A stretch of DNA of 56,098 nucleotides from Alphaproteobacteria bacterium (GCA_021774445.1 JAJFJA010000037.1:1-56098), one strand, 5' to 3'. Positions 1 to 9,426 are shown, counted from the first letter of the stretch. Program-made: numbers and translations. The notes: generated from the sequence alone by a model not told the origin.

Positions 1-222
1 CTCGGCGCGGCCATCCCGCACGGCGATGGCAATCTCCTCGCGGGCGGTCTCGCCGCCAGTGACATGAACCGAGAAGGTGAGCCTGAAGGTGCCGGTAAAG
101 TCGGGGGCGGTGCGATAGGCGAGGATGTTGCGGACGCTGTAATCGACAACCAACTTGCCGCTGGCGCGGGTGAACAGCGGGTAGATGAACGGCGTCACAT
201 AGTGGTGCAGGCGTTCGGTCAT
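1..222 (-). CDS. Partial hypothetical protein (N-terminal 74 codons)
   Basis: An open reading frame begins with ATG at 222 and runs off the left edge with no stop. It starts 3 bases after the stop of the BFD-like gene (226-1179), so it is the next gene of the same minus-strand operon. The visible residues begin MTERLHHYVTPFIYPLFTRA and contain beta-strand-like stretches with no motif I recognise. The tight spacing makes it a real gene; function unknown. It is cut by the window edge, not broken. Confidence 0.6.
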   Translation of the reverse strand, partial: MTERLHHYVTPFIYPLFTRASGKLVVDYSVRNILAYRTAPDFTGTFRLTFSVHVTGGETAREEIAIAVRDGRAE

Positions 223-225
223 CGG

Positions 226-1179
226 TTATTTGAAGTTGGGAAAGTGGTCGATGCTGATGGCGCCGCCTTGGAGGCGGTTGACGATGTGTTTGCGCACCGG
301 TCGGTCGCTGCGGACCAGCAACGACAACATGCGGTCGCGTGGGGCCCGGGGGAATGCCTCATCGAGGCTTTGCAGGGCGGCGCCGCGGCCCGGCAAAGTC
401 CGGCGGAACGTGTCACGGTAATCTGAGTCCGGGCCGCTGAGATCGAAATCGATCCGGCAGGCTTTGTTCGACGCGTTGATCAGATGAACGTCGGAGTTGA
501 AGCCGGATGCGATGGCCTGCACAAGGACGGCACGGCCCCGGCAAGCATAGGCGTGATATTGGGTGTGAAAGGTCGCGACCCAATGGGGGCCGGCGATCGC
601 GACCTGGGGGCGGATCGAACCCATGAGGCCCTCGCGTCCCGGATACAGGGTGAACAGGAACCAGCCTGCGGGCGGGGCGCCGGCGACAGAGCTGAAATCG
701 ACCCATTCGCTGCCGCCAGGTTCGAGATGGCCGCGGCGCCGGCCCGCATGGCGGCCGTCATTGGCGAACAGGTCGAGCGTGTAGCGATAGCTCACCGCGT
801 ATTGCAGGGCGGCGAACATAGGCCCGAGATTAGCAATGCGAATGCCCGTGGTGATGCCATCGGCATTCAAGAAGGGGCCGCTGTTGGACTGGTCGATAGG
901 GAGCTTCCAACCGCGGCCGGCGGCTTGCGGGCGTGGGTCGGCGATGACGCGGCTGGTGGCGTGCTCGCCGGAAGCCTCGTCGACGATGAGATCGAGATCC
1001 AACAGACAGGCGGTGCAGCGGGTGCCGACACCAGTGGCCTGAACCAGGGTGTCGTAGTTATGGGCCGGGTCTTTGAAATGGTCGAGGATGTCGCGCCGGG
1101 TCAGGTCCTTGCAGAGACAAACGACCTGGTTCATCTCGGGGCTGTCGGTGTCTGCGTGCGGCGTGGCTGGGTGGTGCAT
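226..1179 (-). CDS. BFD-like [2Fe-2S] domain protein with unknown C-terminal domain
   Basis: This 317-residue protein has an N-terminal Cys pattern C21-x-C23 and C55-x2-C58, the arrangement of bacterioferritin-associated ferredoxin-like [2Fe-2S] domains. These are usually about 60-70 residues long, alone or attached to oxidoreductases. The remaining ~240 residues are not an enzyme family I recognise; they are rich in aromatic and beta-like segments. Met16 is an alternative start that keeps all four cysteines. The gene lies 3 bp from both neighbours inside the glycan operon. A redox or sensory role of the cluster is inference; the function of the C-terminal part is unknown. Confidence 0.6.
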   Translation of the reverse strand: MHHPATPHADTDSPEMNQVVCLCKDLTRRDILDHFKDPAHNYDTLVQATGVGTRCTACLLDLDLIVDEASGEHATSRVIADPRPQAAGRGWKLPIDQSNSGPFLNADGITTGIRIANLGPMFAALQYAVSYRYTLDLFANDGRHAGRRRGHLEPGGSEWVDFSSVAGAPPAGWFLFTLYPGREGLMGSIRPQVAIAGPHWVATFHTQYHAYACRGRAVLVQAIASGFNSDVHLINASNKACRIDFDLSGPDSDYRDTFRRTLPGRGAALQSLDEAFPRAPRDRMLSLLVRSDRPVRKHIVNRLQGGAISIDHFPNFK

Positions 1180-1182
1180 GGG

Positions 1183-1776
1183 CTAACCGGCAAATTTGGC
1201 GGCAAGGACGAGATCGACCCGCTGTCCTTGCCACAGGAACTGGCCGCTTCGCCGACCCTCCTCACGCATGCCGGCCGCGGCGAAGATCTTCAGCATCGGC
1301 GCATTCAGGGCCATGGTGCCGGCAGTGACCTTGTGAAAACAACCGGACTGGAGCAGCCAGTCCTGCGCAAGTGTCCAGCTTTCCCGGCCCAAGCCGCGGC
1401 CCCAAGCGGCGCGGTCGCCGATGACAATCGCCAGATCGGCAATGCGGTTGCGGCGGTCGGCGTAGGCGGTGATGTTGCCGATATGGGTGCCTGAGGCGCC
1501 GTCAGCGGCGTGCAGATGGATAGCCCAGAAGAAGTGGCCGCCAGTCTGCATGGCGTCGAAATAATTCTTGCAGGTCGCCAGGCTGTGGGCGCGGTGCCGG
1601 TTCTCGCTGTAGCGCATGACCGCGGGATCGTTCAGCCAACCAACATAGGTTTCGGTGAGATGGGCAGAGGTAAAGGACGACAGGGTCAGGCGGTCCGATC
1701 GCAAGTCCGGTGTTGCCGAACGCCCGGGCAGGCCGTCGATGGAGTTAGGGTCCGCTTGGGCGCCAGACACAGTCAC
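1183..1776 (-). CDS. GNAT-family N-acetyltransferase (RimJ/RimL type)
   Basis: A 197-residue protein of the GNAT fold. It carries a WLNDPAVMRY-type N-terminal segment (47-56) and the acetyl-CoA pyrophosphate-binding signature RAAWGRGLG (122-130). The C-terminal part, with LNAPMLKIFAAAGM (157-170), is typical of RimJ/RimL-like enzymes and of sugar N-acetyltransferases in glycan clusters. The start is GTG at 1776 and overlaps the upstream stop as GTGA, so translation is probably coupled. By context it likely acetylates an amino sugar, but the substrate cannot be read from sequence. Confidence 0.8.
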   Translation of the reverse strand: MTVSGAQADPNSIDGLPGRSATPDLRSDRLTLSSFTSAHLTETYVGWLNDPAVMRYSENRHRAHSLATCKNYFDAMQTGGHFFWAIHLHAADGASGTHIGNITAYADRRNRIADLAIVIGDRAAWGRGLGRESWTLAQDWLLQSGCFHKVTAGTMALNAPMLKIFAAAGMREEGRRSGQFLWQGQRVDLVLAAKFAG

Positions 1777-3353
1777 AGGGGCACGCCGAACTGACGCTGC
1801 CAGCGCACCATGTCGAGGAGGCGATCGACCGCCAACTCGATCTGTTCTTGCGGCAACGCCGAACCGTCGCCGCCAAGCAGCCGCAGGCCGGCGCCGTCGA
1901 ACGAGATTTCGGTGAGCGCGTCATAGAGAGAGTCGCCGGCGCGGCGCCAGGTGGCGATTTCGTCGTCGCCAAAGGACTGGGTGGCCCAGCGTGCGATCGC
2001 CGGCAGCTCGTGCAGCGAGGTCACGACACGCACGTTCGGCATCTGCGCATAATCGACGTGGCTGGAGAAGACGATCGCCGGTTTGCCCATGCGCGTGGAT
2101 TGCTTGCCGATCGACCCACTTATGGTGGCGACGGCGGTCGCGGCCTCGGCCAGCTCGTGGCCCGGCAAACGATAGTCGGCAAGCAGGACGTTCGGCAGGC
2201 GACGCATACGGGCATAGGATTCGAGGGCGCGATTGCCAATGTTCGGCGCATGCTCCTTGACGACCAGATTGATCCCGGCCGGCAGCGATAGGGCGAGTTG
2301 GTGGACGATGGCCTCGGTATGGCCAAACTCGCGGGCAAGGCAGAGTGTGGAGTATTCGGGCTCGACCTGGAGCAGGAACAGCACGAACGGTTGGGCGGTC
2401 AAGGCCGTGAGGGACGTCTCGCTGTGGCGGATCAGGTAGCGGGCGCTGCGATAGACGCGCCAGTGCTGTTGCAGCACGGCCACGAAGGAGATGCGGCGGC
2501 GAAAGCGCCGGCGCTTCAGATCGAGGAGCACATGAGCCGCGCGGATCTTGGTGGCGCGGTAGAGCTGGTGCAACAGATAGGATGTCTGCGGCAGGCGATG
2601 CATGCGGTCACGCATGAAGGCCTGTGCTTGCGCCGGAACCTTGGAGTCTTCGCGGGTTTGATCGACCGGGTCCGCCGACTCTGTGGGTTCTTGTTGCATA
2701 CGGGACATCACAAAATCCGGCGCCATGAACGGACCGCACATCCAGGTGACCAGGCTGCCGTAGTTGGAACCGCCGGCCAGGGTGACCGGGATGCCGCGGG
2801 CGGCGGCGACATAGGTGACCGCAGCGCCGGCGCGGGAATCGGGGCGCACGATCACGAGATCGATCTGCTGTTCGGACAGCAACGCCTCGAAGTAGTCGAC
2901 GTAGAAGTTTATTTGGCCGATGATTCCGACCAGGCTGCCTTCCTGGTGGGAGGCATGCACACTGGCCGAGGCGGACGGGTTGAAGCTGGTGGAGATGCGG
3001 CGATCCATCTGGATGATGTCGCGCATATAGGTGATGCCGTAGCGCGCCTCGATGTCGCGGGCCCGGGCAAAAATATCCGTTTCGTCCGCGGTGCTCGCAG
3101 CCGCTTCGGCGCGGCGCTGCAGGTCCGTGGTGTCGATGACGGCGTCGCCGGTGCCGACGTGGCCAGCAAATCCCGCGGTGTCGCCCTCGGTCAACAGGAA
3201 TTGAAAGCGCGTGCCGGCGCGGCGGCGCATGGCCTCGACGATGCCGGCATGGAGACCGTCCAAGAGGGGCAGGACCTCAAGCAGGACGCTGCGCGGTGCA
3301 TCTGCGGCCGGGGCCGAGGGTTGTATGGCGCGGGATACGGCGGTGGTGGGCAT
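1773..3353 (-). CDS. Putative GT-B glycosyltransferase, capsule-synthesis-like
   Basis: This 526-residue protein has the C-terminal architecture of capsule-polysaccharide/CDP-glycerol-type GT-B transferases. FVLFLLQVEPE (323-333) opens the second Rossmann half, VVKEHAP (364-370) sits where relatives have KPHP, and ISGSIGKQSTRMGKPAIVF (411-429) matches the donor-binding segment S-x-x-G-x(6-8)-GKP. The N-terminal half is divergent. Family membership is inferred from these motifs, so acceptor and donor are unknown. It overlaps the downstream GNAT by 4 bp and lies 14 bp from the carbamoyltransferase gene. Confidence 0.55.
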   Translation of the reverse strand: MPTTAVSRAIQPSAPAADAPRSVLLEVLPLLDGLHAGIVEAMRRRAGTRFQFLLTEGDTAGFAGHVGTGDAVIDTTDLQRRAEAAASTADETDIFARARDIEARYGITYMRDIIQMDRRISTSFNPSASASVHASHQEGSLVGIIGQINFYVDYFEALLSEQQIDLVIVRPDSRAGAAVTYVAAARGIPVTLAGGSNYGSLVTWMCGPFMAPDFVMSRMQQEPTESADPVDQTREDSKVPAQAQAFMRDRMHRLPQTSYLLHQLYRATKIRAAHVLLDLKRRRFRRRISFVAVLQQHWRVYRSARYLIRHSETSLTALTAQPFVLFLLQVEPEYSTLCLAREFGHTEAIVHQLALSLPAGINLVVKEHAPNIGNRALESYARMRRLPNVLLADYRLPGHELAEAATAVATISGSIGKQSTRMGKPAIVFSSHVDYAQMPNVRVVTSLHELPAIARWATQSFGDDEIATWRRAGDSLYDALTEISFDGAGLRLLGGDGSALPQEQIELAVDRLLDMVRWQRQFGVPL

Positions 3354-3367
3354 GAATTCCGTGCTAC

Positions 3368-5173
3368 TCAGCCAGTGGTGCGCGCGATGGCGACGTGGTC
3401 GAACATCAGAACATCGAGTTCCGAGCCGCGGAAGGTGCGGATTGCATCGTCAGGGGACTCGGCGATGGGATCGCCGTGCAGGTTGAAAGACGTGTTCATC
3501 ACGCAGCCAAGGCCGGTGCGGCGCTTGAAGGCCTCAAGGATGGCATAGTAGCCAGGGTTGTCCCGGCGGCGCAGCATCTGTGGCCGAACCGTGCGGTCGG
3601 CCGGGTGCATGGCGGCCGGGATGGCGTCGCGGAACTCCGGGCGGAGGTCGAACGCCATCATCATGAACGGCGAATAGAGCTGCTTGGGGTTTTCGAGCAA
3701 ACGATCCGCCTCCTCCGCCATCATGGACGGGGTGAAGGGCATCCAGAAATCGCGGAATTTAATCTGCCGGTTTACTCGTTCGACGGTTTCCGCGCGCCGT
3801 GGGTCGGCGATGATCGACCGGTTGCCCAAGGCGCGCTGCCCGAATTCCATGCGCCCCGAATAGCGGGCCAGGACGAGTCCGTCGTACAGCCACTCCGCGA
3901 CGTCGTCGGGCGATGGCCGATCGATGATGGCGAAGTCGCGGCGCAGCCCATTGCGTTCGATGGCGTCATCGATGGCGGCGGCGTCATAAGCCGTGCCGAG
4001 ATAGACATGCTCCGGTGCCTGGATCTCGATTTCGGGCGCTCGCTGAAGACTGGCGAGCCAGGCGGCGCCGACGGCCAGGGAGCCGTCGCCGCTGATGGCG
4101 CCGACCCAGAGGCGGCGCACGCGGTCAAGCTCGGCGACGATCTTGTTGGCCTTGATGTTCTGCGAAACGCCGCCGGAGATAATCACATTGTCGATGCCGT
4201 GGGCGGCGATATTGTTGTCGATCCACTCGGCCAGCAGTTCCTCAAGCCAGGTTTGCAGACCCCAGGCGATGCCGTCGAAACGCTCAGCGCGCAACGCCTG
4301 CTCGACGGTGTAGTAGAGTTCGGGCACGCGCCCGTCATTGACGATTTCCGTGCCCTCGACGCGGTTGACCTGGCGGAAGAAGTCGAGGCTGCCGCGGCCG
4401 TGATATTCACTGCCATAAGGCGCCAAACCCATGACCTTGTATTCGTGCTGATTGGGCTTCATGCCAAGCAACAGGGTGGTGTACAGGTAGGCGCGACCGG
4501 CGTTGACGCTGTTGGAGCGCCAATGTTCGGCGATGGTGCCGTCGGGGCTTAGCGTACTGACGGTGGCCGAGCTATCCTGCCCGCCGGCCTCCAGGGTAAA
4601 GACCAGGGCCGGTTCGCGCTGGCCGAGGGCGGACAAGTAGCCATAGGCCTTGTGGCAGTCCTCATGACGCAGCGCCATAATCCGGTCGCCGGGGAGGCCG
4701 AGATGGCTCTCGATAACCTGCCGGCGCATGTCGTCGCCGATCGCCTGCCATTGCTCAAAAGGTGCGTTGCGGACGCGTTCCACCATGGGCAGGTAAGGAT
4801 CGTCGAACAGTTCGGGCTCGGCGACATGGCGGAAGTGATCAAACAAAAACAGCTCCGGGATCGTGGCGCCCTCAAGCAGTTTTGGGCGCCAATAGACCGC
4901 GCATTCCTCGATCCAATCCTGGATCGAGAACTTGGCGTTCTTGTTGATGGTATTCTTCCAGATCCAGTCGCTGCGCTGGGTAAACGCCACCGCGTCGATC
5001 TCCCGGGGATCGACGCCGGCCAAGTCGATGACGGCGTCGATGGCACGCCGGGGATAGCCTGACGTCGATTTGAGCTTGTTAAGGCGCTCTTCGGCGACCA
5101 CGGCAAGCAAGCGCCCATCGCGGACCAGGCAGGCATGGGCGTCGTGGCCCTCATGGATACCAAGAACGATCAC
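3368..5173 (-). CDS. NodU/CmcH-family O-carbamoyltransferase (copy 1)
   Basis: A 601-residue protein of full length for the NodU/CmcH/TobZ family, which transfers carbamoyl from carbamoyl phosphate to sugar hydroxyls via carbamoyl-AMP. The N-terminal Kae1-like domain has HEGHDAHA (7-14) with metal-ligand candidates His10 and His13, HEDCH (170-174) and a phosphate/nucleotide loop at GGQDSSATV (197-205). SGGVSQN (333-339) and GDGSLAVGAA (362-371) follow. The C-terminal YrdC-like domain carries GRMEFGQRALGNRS (440-453). GTG start at 5173 overlaps the upstream stop as GTGA. A paralogue of equal length lies at 15726-17531. Confidence 0.93.
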   Translation of the reverse strand: MIVLGIHEGHDAHACLVRDGRLLAVVAEERLNKLKSTSGYPRRAIDAVIDLAGVDPREIDAVAFTQRSDWIWKNTINKNAKFSIQDWIEECAVYWRPKLLEGATIPELFLFDHFRHVAEPELFDDPYLPMVERVRNAPFEQWQAIGDDMRRQVIESHLGLPGDRIMALRHEDCHKAYGYLSALGQREPALVFTLEAGGQDSSATVSTLSPDGTIAEHWRSNSVNAGRAYLYTTLLLGMKPNQHEYKVMGLAPYGSEYHGRGSLDFFRQVNRVEGTEIVNDGRVPELYYTVEQALRAERFDGIAWGLQTWLEELLAEWIDNNIAAHGIDNVIISGGVSQNIKANKIVAELDRVRRLWVGAISGDGSLAVGAAWLASLQRAPEIEIQAPEHVYLGTAYDAAAIDDAIERNGLRRDFAIIDRPSPDDVAEWLYDGLVLARYSGRMEFGQRALGNRSIIADPRRAETVERVNRQIKFRDFWMPFTPSMMAEEADRLLENPKQLYSPFMMMAFDLRPEFRDAIPAAMHPADRTVRPQMLRRRDNPGYYAILEAFKRRTGLGCVMNTSFNLHGDPIAESPDDAIRTFRGSELDVLMFDHVAIARTTG

Positions 5174-6360
5174 GATTGAGTCTCTTGCATCTGCAATTGG
5201 ATGTCCTGTGGGACTGGGGGCGAAGACCCGACGCGCTCGTTGCCGAGGCGGGCGGCGAAGAATTCGCGCACGCGCGCGGTGGAGTTCGGTGGAAAGACGT
5301 CGCGGACCTCATCCAGGTCGATGCCGCGCGCGTTGTCGAGCAGCCGAGGCAGCAGGGCATGTAGATCATGCCGGGTGTGGACGCAAGGCGTGAGGCCGGC
5401 CTCGACAGACAACAGCATGCTGCGCTCTTGCGGCCGGGGGACGATGGACAGCGTGGCTCGGCCCAAAAGCGCGGCCTCGATCAACAGCATCGAGCTCATG
5501 CCGACCACGAGGTCGCTGGCCAGTATCAATTCGTGGGGAAGGCCGCCGACGCTGATCTGGTCGAATTCGTCATAATAAGCGGAGAATTCTCGATCCTGTG
5601 GGTCGTGGGGGTGCAGCCGCAGCACTTTGTAGATGGGCCGATCGATCGCGGCGACTGCGTCGAGGAACTCCTCCAACACGACGTCGGTGCGATATTCCGC
5701 GCCGCCGCGACCGGTCAATGTGTAGTCGGGTCCGCTGCGGTAGGCGCCGACCGAGCCGCGGACCCGGCGCGCGGGCTCGGCGGCAAAGGTCACGATACGC
5801 GCCGCGTCGGGACAGTTGGGAAGCAGGCGGCGGCGAAGATCATGGCGGTCAAGCGCCGTCTGGGCTTGGCCGATTTGGTAGATCCTGTCGAAATGCGGGT
5901 GACCGCAGACGATCACTTGGTCGGGCCGGCTGCCGGCGTGCACAAAGTAATCGCTGGAAACGGGATCGGGCACGAGGATCCAGTCCGGCGTGTAGGATAA
6001 CGGGTCATCGGTGCGGCCACGGAAGCGGTCGCTGAGATTTTGCCGCTGATCGACGATGCCAACAGATTCGATTCCGGACTCCCGCGCGGCGGCGAGCAGC
6101 TCGAGGCCGACACTGTCGAGGTTGATACCGGGCCCGACGACGATCAGCCGTGGCCGAAGTGACTTTATTACCGTTGTGGCCGCGCCGGCTTCCGGCGCCG
6201 GCTGGTAGGCGACCTGCAGGCGTTCGAAATGGCGCGCCGCGTGGGGGCTTGCGAGCATCCGACCAGGTAGGCCTAGCGATCCCAGGATTTCCGGCATACC
6301 GGCGAGATAATTAGCCGCGCCAGTGTCTTCGGCGAAAAATAATGCTGCTGGCGCGGTCAT
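5170..6360 (-). CDS. Putative GT-B-fold glycosyltransferase-like protein
   Basis: The frame is open further upstream, but ATG at 6360 overlaps the preceding stop as ATGA, matching the rest of the operon, and gives 396 residues. Recognisable features are ILVPDPVSSDYFV (128-140), CGHPHFDRI (152-160), LRLHPHD (247-253) and SDLVVGMSSMLLIEAALLG (282-300). These match the linker, phosphate-binding and donor-binding segments of glycosyltransferases resembling CDP-glycerol transferases or UDP-GlcNAc 2-epimerases. A hydrolysing epimerase (LegG/NeuC) was considered because none is evident elsewhere, but its typical signature motifs are missing. Function is tentative. Confidence 0.45.
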   Translation of the reverse strand: MTAPAALFFAEDTGAANYLAGMPEILGSLGLPGRMLASPHAARHFERLQVAYQPAPEAGAATTVIKSLRPRLIVVGPGINLDSVGLELLAAARESGIESVGIVDQRQNLSDRFRGRTDDPLSYTPDWILVPDPVSSDYFVHAGSRPDQVIVCGHPHFDRIYQIGQAQTALDRHDLRRRLLPNCPDAARIVTFAAEPARRVRGSVGAYRSGPDYTLTGRGGAEYRTDVVLEEFLDAVAAIDRPIYKVLRLHPHDPQDREFSAYYDEFDQISVGGLPHELILASDLVVGMSSMLLIEAALLGRATLSIVPRPQERSMLLSVEAGLTPCVHTRHDLHALLPRLLDNARGIDLDEVRDVFPPNSTARVREFFAARLGNERVGSSPPVPQDIQLQMQETQS

Positions 6361-7097
6361 CGGACGGCCTTGATCGCCAAGTCCTGGGTGGTGCCGAGCA
6401 GCTCGGGCCGTGCGTTCAGCATGGCGACAACCGCCGCGGCGCCGAAGGTCTCGCCATGTTGTGGCGACAAGTGTGCATAAAGCGCTGCGAAAAGATCGCG
6501 ATCTTCGGGGTAGTCGAGAGTTAAGCGCAACTCCGGCGCGTGGGCGTCCGGCGGGGCGGCCAGGTGGATGGTGCGGTAGATCTCCGGGTGCTCGTAAAAA
6601 TAAAGCGAGACATGTTCGCGCACCGGCGCGTCGAAGACGGTGTCGGCGACTTTTTCCAAAACGCCGAGCCGGAAGACCTGAGCGTCGATGCCAATGGGGA
6701 AACTCTTGCGGGCGGCGGTGGAAACGACGTCGCAATCGTTGAGCAAGAAGGTCGCAACGGCGATATCGACGACGGCGGGATCGGTGAGCGTGGCATCGCC
6801 GGTAATCTCGACAACGATATCGCCGGACAGGCTGCGTTGGGCGTCGACGACGCGGGCGAGCACGTCGTCCTCGCTGCCGCGATAGACAGCGACCTGTTCT
6901 TGCCGAGCCCAGTCGGCGATGGCGTCGTCCGATGGGCCGTCGCTGGTGGCGACGACGATATCGTCCAGGTTCCGACAGGTGCGCAAGCGACGGAGCAAGC
7001 GCGTGAGCGCGGGTGCGCCGGCGATGTCGGTCAGCACCTTACCGGGGAAGCGCGACGAACTCATGCGCGCCTCGATGCTGGCGACGACGCGGGTCAT
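6357..7097 (-). CDS. SpsF/NeuA-type cytidylyltransferase
   Basis: This 246-residue protein starts at ATG 7097, overlapping the upstream stop as ATGA; longer in-frame extensions run into the neighbouring gene and are rejected. It has the nucleotide-binding signature ARMSSSRFPGKVL (10-22) of SpsF-type CMP-sugar synthetases and a conserved EITGD segment near residue 90. Enzymes of this family activate sialic-acid-like or other acidic sugars with CTP. The neighbouring aminotransferase, oxidoreductase and NeuB-type synthase support a role in making a CMP-nonulosonate. A second cytidylyltransferase is at 26698-27249. Confidence 0.82.
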   Translation of the reverse strand: MTRVVASIEARMSSSRFPGKVLTDIAGAPALTRLLRRLRTCRNLDDIVVATSDGPSDDAIADWARQEQVAVYRGSEDDVLARVVDAQRSLSGDIVVEITGDATLTDPAVVDIAVATFLLNDCDVVSTAARKSFPIGIDAQVFRLGVLEKVADTVFDAPVREHVSLYFYEHPEIYRTIHLAAPPDAHAPELRLTLDYPEDRDLFAALYAHLSPQHGETFGAAAVVAMLNARPELLGTTQDLAIKAVR

Positions 7098-8401
7098 GCG
7101 TTGGCCAACTCGGGGCGGTCTTGCGGCTCGAGGCCGCGCAGTTGTGGGATGCCGGCGTGAACCTTGCGGATTGCCGCGGCCAGGGCCGCCGAGCGGTCGT
7201 CGTCGAGGTCGTAGGGGCAGGGCGCGAACAGGATCAACTGGCGATGTTCGATGTTTTCGACGGTTGGGCAAAGGCCGGGCGGGTAGCGGCGCTGGGTCAG
7301 GTTGAACGGGAAGCCATCCTTGCCGATGGCCACGCCCTGACGAAATAAGGGCAGATCGTAGAGCGGCGGCAGATAACCGGCGCGGACCGGAAAGCCCTCG
7401 GCCGCAAGGGCGCGGCAAAAGGTGTCCCGCGACAGGCCCAGACTATGTTCGTCGAACAGGACGACCCAACAATAGTAGTTGTGGCGGCAACCGGGACGGA
7501 CATGGGGCGGGGTGAGGCCGTCGAGATCGGCAATGGCGGCGGACAAATGCGCACAGGCGCGCTCTCTGGCCGTGGTGTGGCGCTCGACGTGCGCTAGCTG
7601 GGCCAGTCCGACAGCGGCGCTGAGTTCGGTCATGCGCAGGTTCATGCCGACCAGGTTCGTCAAGTCGGGAATGTCGAGGGGGTCGACCAGGTTCTCGCCG
7701 TGGTTGCGAATGAGCTGCAAGCGCTCGGCCAAATGTGCGTCGTCGGTCACGCACATGCCACCCTCACCGGTGTGAATGTGCTTGTGATAGTTGAGACTGA
7801 AGACGCCGGCATGACCGACCGTGCCGGCCCAGCGGTCGCCCTCGCGGCCCAGCGGGGCCTGGGCGTTGTCCTCGATCAGATAAAGCCCGTGGGTGTCGGC
7901 GAGCCGGCGCAACTCGGCCAGCCGGGCGGGGTGACCGAAGAGATTGACAACCAGGATCGCCTTGGTGCGGGGTGTTATGACCTTCGCGACCGCCTGCGGG
8001 TCGAGGCCGAAGGTCTCGGGCTCGATGTCGGCGAACACCGGAATGCCGCCGTAGAAGATCGGTGCCATCGCGGTGGCCGACATGCTGTAGGGGGGGACGA
8101 TGACCTCGTCGCCGGGCGAAATGCCGATGGCGCCCATCAAGGCGATCAGACCCGAGGTCGCGGAGTTCACCGAGACGGCATGGGCCACGTCATATTGCCG
8201 GCGCCAAGCCGCCTCGAAAGCCCGCACCTGCGGTCCGCCGAGAAAGCCGGGACCGGGCGAGCCGAAGAATCCGGACAGGCAGCCGCTGTCCAAAACCGCA
8301 AGAACCGCGGCCCGCTCGGCAGGGCCGATGGACTGATAGGGGGGCAAAGGCTCGGTCAGCACCGGCCGGCCGCCGAGGAGGGCGAGGTCGGGGCCGGTCA
8401 T
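7094..8401 (-). CDS. DegT/DnrJ/EryC1/StrS-family PLP aminotransferase
   Basis: A 435-residue sugar aminotransferase-like protein starting at ATG 8401 (ATGA overlap). It has the fold-type I signature: ATSGLIALMG (81-90), the PLP-stacking region EDNAQ (177-181) and the Schiff-base lysine Lys207 in NYHKHIHTGEGG (204-215). Family members aminate a keto-sugar nucleotide, usually at C3 or C4. The ~435-residue length is at the long end for the family. The coupled Gfo/Idh/MocA gene upstream is a common partner, first oxidising the ring carbon that is then aminated. Confidence 0.9.
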   Translation of the reverse strand: MTGPDLALLGGRPVLTEPLPPYQSIGPAERAAVLAVLDSGCLSGFFGSPGPGFLGGPQVRAFEAAWRRQYDVAHAVSVNSATSGLIALMGAIGISPGDEVIVPPYSMSATAMAPIFYGGIPVFADIEPETFGLDPQAVAKVITPRTKAILVVNLFGHPARLAELRRLADTHGLYLIEDNAQAPLGREGDRWAGTVGHAGVFSLNYHKHIHTGEGGMCVTDDAHLAERLQLIRNHGENLVDPLDIPDLTNLVGMNLRMTELSAAVGLAQLAHVERHTTARERACAHLSAAIADLDGLTPPHVRPGCRHNYYCWVVLFDEHSLGLSRDTFCRALAAEGFPVRAGYLPPLYDLPLFRQGVAIGKDGFPFNLTQRRYPPGLCPTVENIEHRQLILFAPCPYDLDDDRSAALAAAIRKVHAGIPQLRGLEPQDRPELANA

Positions 8402-9426
8402 GCGGCGGCCGACATGGCGTGTGGTACGCCATCCTGTGCCGCCGAGGCGAGGATGGCGGCGATGCAACGCTCGGTCTCGAGGATGTCGAAAGCCGGTGCA
8501 AACAAGGGTGTGCCGCTGTCCAGGGCCGCCAGCAGATTGTCGTACATACGCAAAAAAGCGGTTCCCAAGGTCGATGGCAGCGGCGTGCCAGGCAGATCGG
8601 CGCGCAGCTCCCGGGCCTGCTCGACCTGACGATGGGGTGCGGTTTCGAAATGCCGAATGCACATGGTTTCCTGAGACAGGGATAGGCGTCCGGTGGTGCC
8701 CCAGATATCGATCGCGTTTTCCCGGTAGTGGCGGAAATCTATGGGCACGGCGACAACTGTCGGACCGTCGCTAAATTGGATCGAGAAGGGGAGCGCCACA
8801 TCACCATGGATCGGGGCGGCCGGCAGGGGCTGAGTCGGCCCGAGGGCCTGAACGGCGGCGATGGGGCCAAAAAACTGGCGGAGAAGATCGATGAGGTGAC
8901 AGCCGTTGTTGCGCAGCCCATTGCCGTAGACGACGGTTGCCGCCTGCGGCGTGCCAATCCGCTCGGTGAGGCCGCCGGATGCCAGCGCCTGCAGGGTCTC
9001 GTCGGCGCGGCGCAGCAAATTGACCTGCATCTTGATGTTGCGGTCGTTGCAATGAGTGACGAGGGCCTCGGCGGCGGCCAGGGACGTGCCCAGGGGTTTC
9101 TCCACCAACACGGCGCGAACGTTCGGAAAGGCACGTAGCGCGGCCAGACGATGCTCCGGCGGGCAAGCCAGAACGAGGACTTCCGGCTCGATCTGGGCGG
9201 CGAGTTCGAGAGCCCCGGCGGCAATATGGGGCACGCCCCATTTCTCGGCGGCGCGGGCGCGGGCGCCGGCCGCCGGGTCGGCGACACCGAGCCAGTCGAT
9301 GCCGGCGTGGTGCGACAGCACCTGGGCGTGGCAGGCGTAGGTATAGTGCTTGGCGGCGCGGGCACTATCGGCCAAACCATCCGCGATGCGGCCGAAACCG
9401 ACGATTGCAGCCGAGTGGCGGGTCAG
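8398..9426 (-). CDS. Gfo/Idh/MocA-family oxidoreductase with probable CTG start
   Basis: An NAD(P)-dependent sugar oxidoreductase. The only ATG/GTG/TTG candidate near the front is TTG 9375, which would remove the dinucleotide-binding motif. Starting at CTG 9426 gives 342 residues including IVGFGRIAD (8-16, GxGxxA) and the family VEKPLG motif. This CTG overlaps the upstream TGA as CTGA, exactly like the ATGA/GTGA overlaps of the other genes, and a GGAG stands 7 nt before it. An in-frame TGA at 9451-9453 excludes a longer product. Likely oxidises or reduces the sugar aminated by the next gene. Confidence 0.85.
   Translation of the reverse strand: MTRHSAAIVGFGRIADGLADSARAAKHYTYACHAQVLSHHAGIDWLGVADPAAGARARAAEKWGVPHIAAGALELAAQIEPEVLVLACPPEHRLAALRAFPNVRAVLVEKPLGTSLAAAEALVTHCNDRNIKMQVNLLRRADETLQALASGGLTERIGTPQAATVVYGNGLRNNGCHLIDLLRQFFGPIAAVQALGPTQPLPAAPIHGDVALPFSIQFSDGPTVVAVPIDFRHYRENAIDIWGTTGRLSLSQETMCIRHFETAPHRQVEQARELRADLPGTPLPSTLGTAFLRMYDNLLAALDSGTPLFAPAFDILETERCIAAILASAAQDGVPHAMSAAA

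Noticed and set aside
484..1494. Long plus-strand frames opposite the left operon, such as 484-1494
   Set aside because: High-GC antisense shadow of real minus-strand genes; no domains and no ribosome-binding signals.
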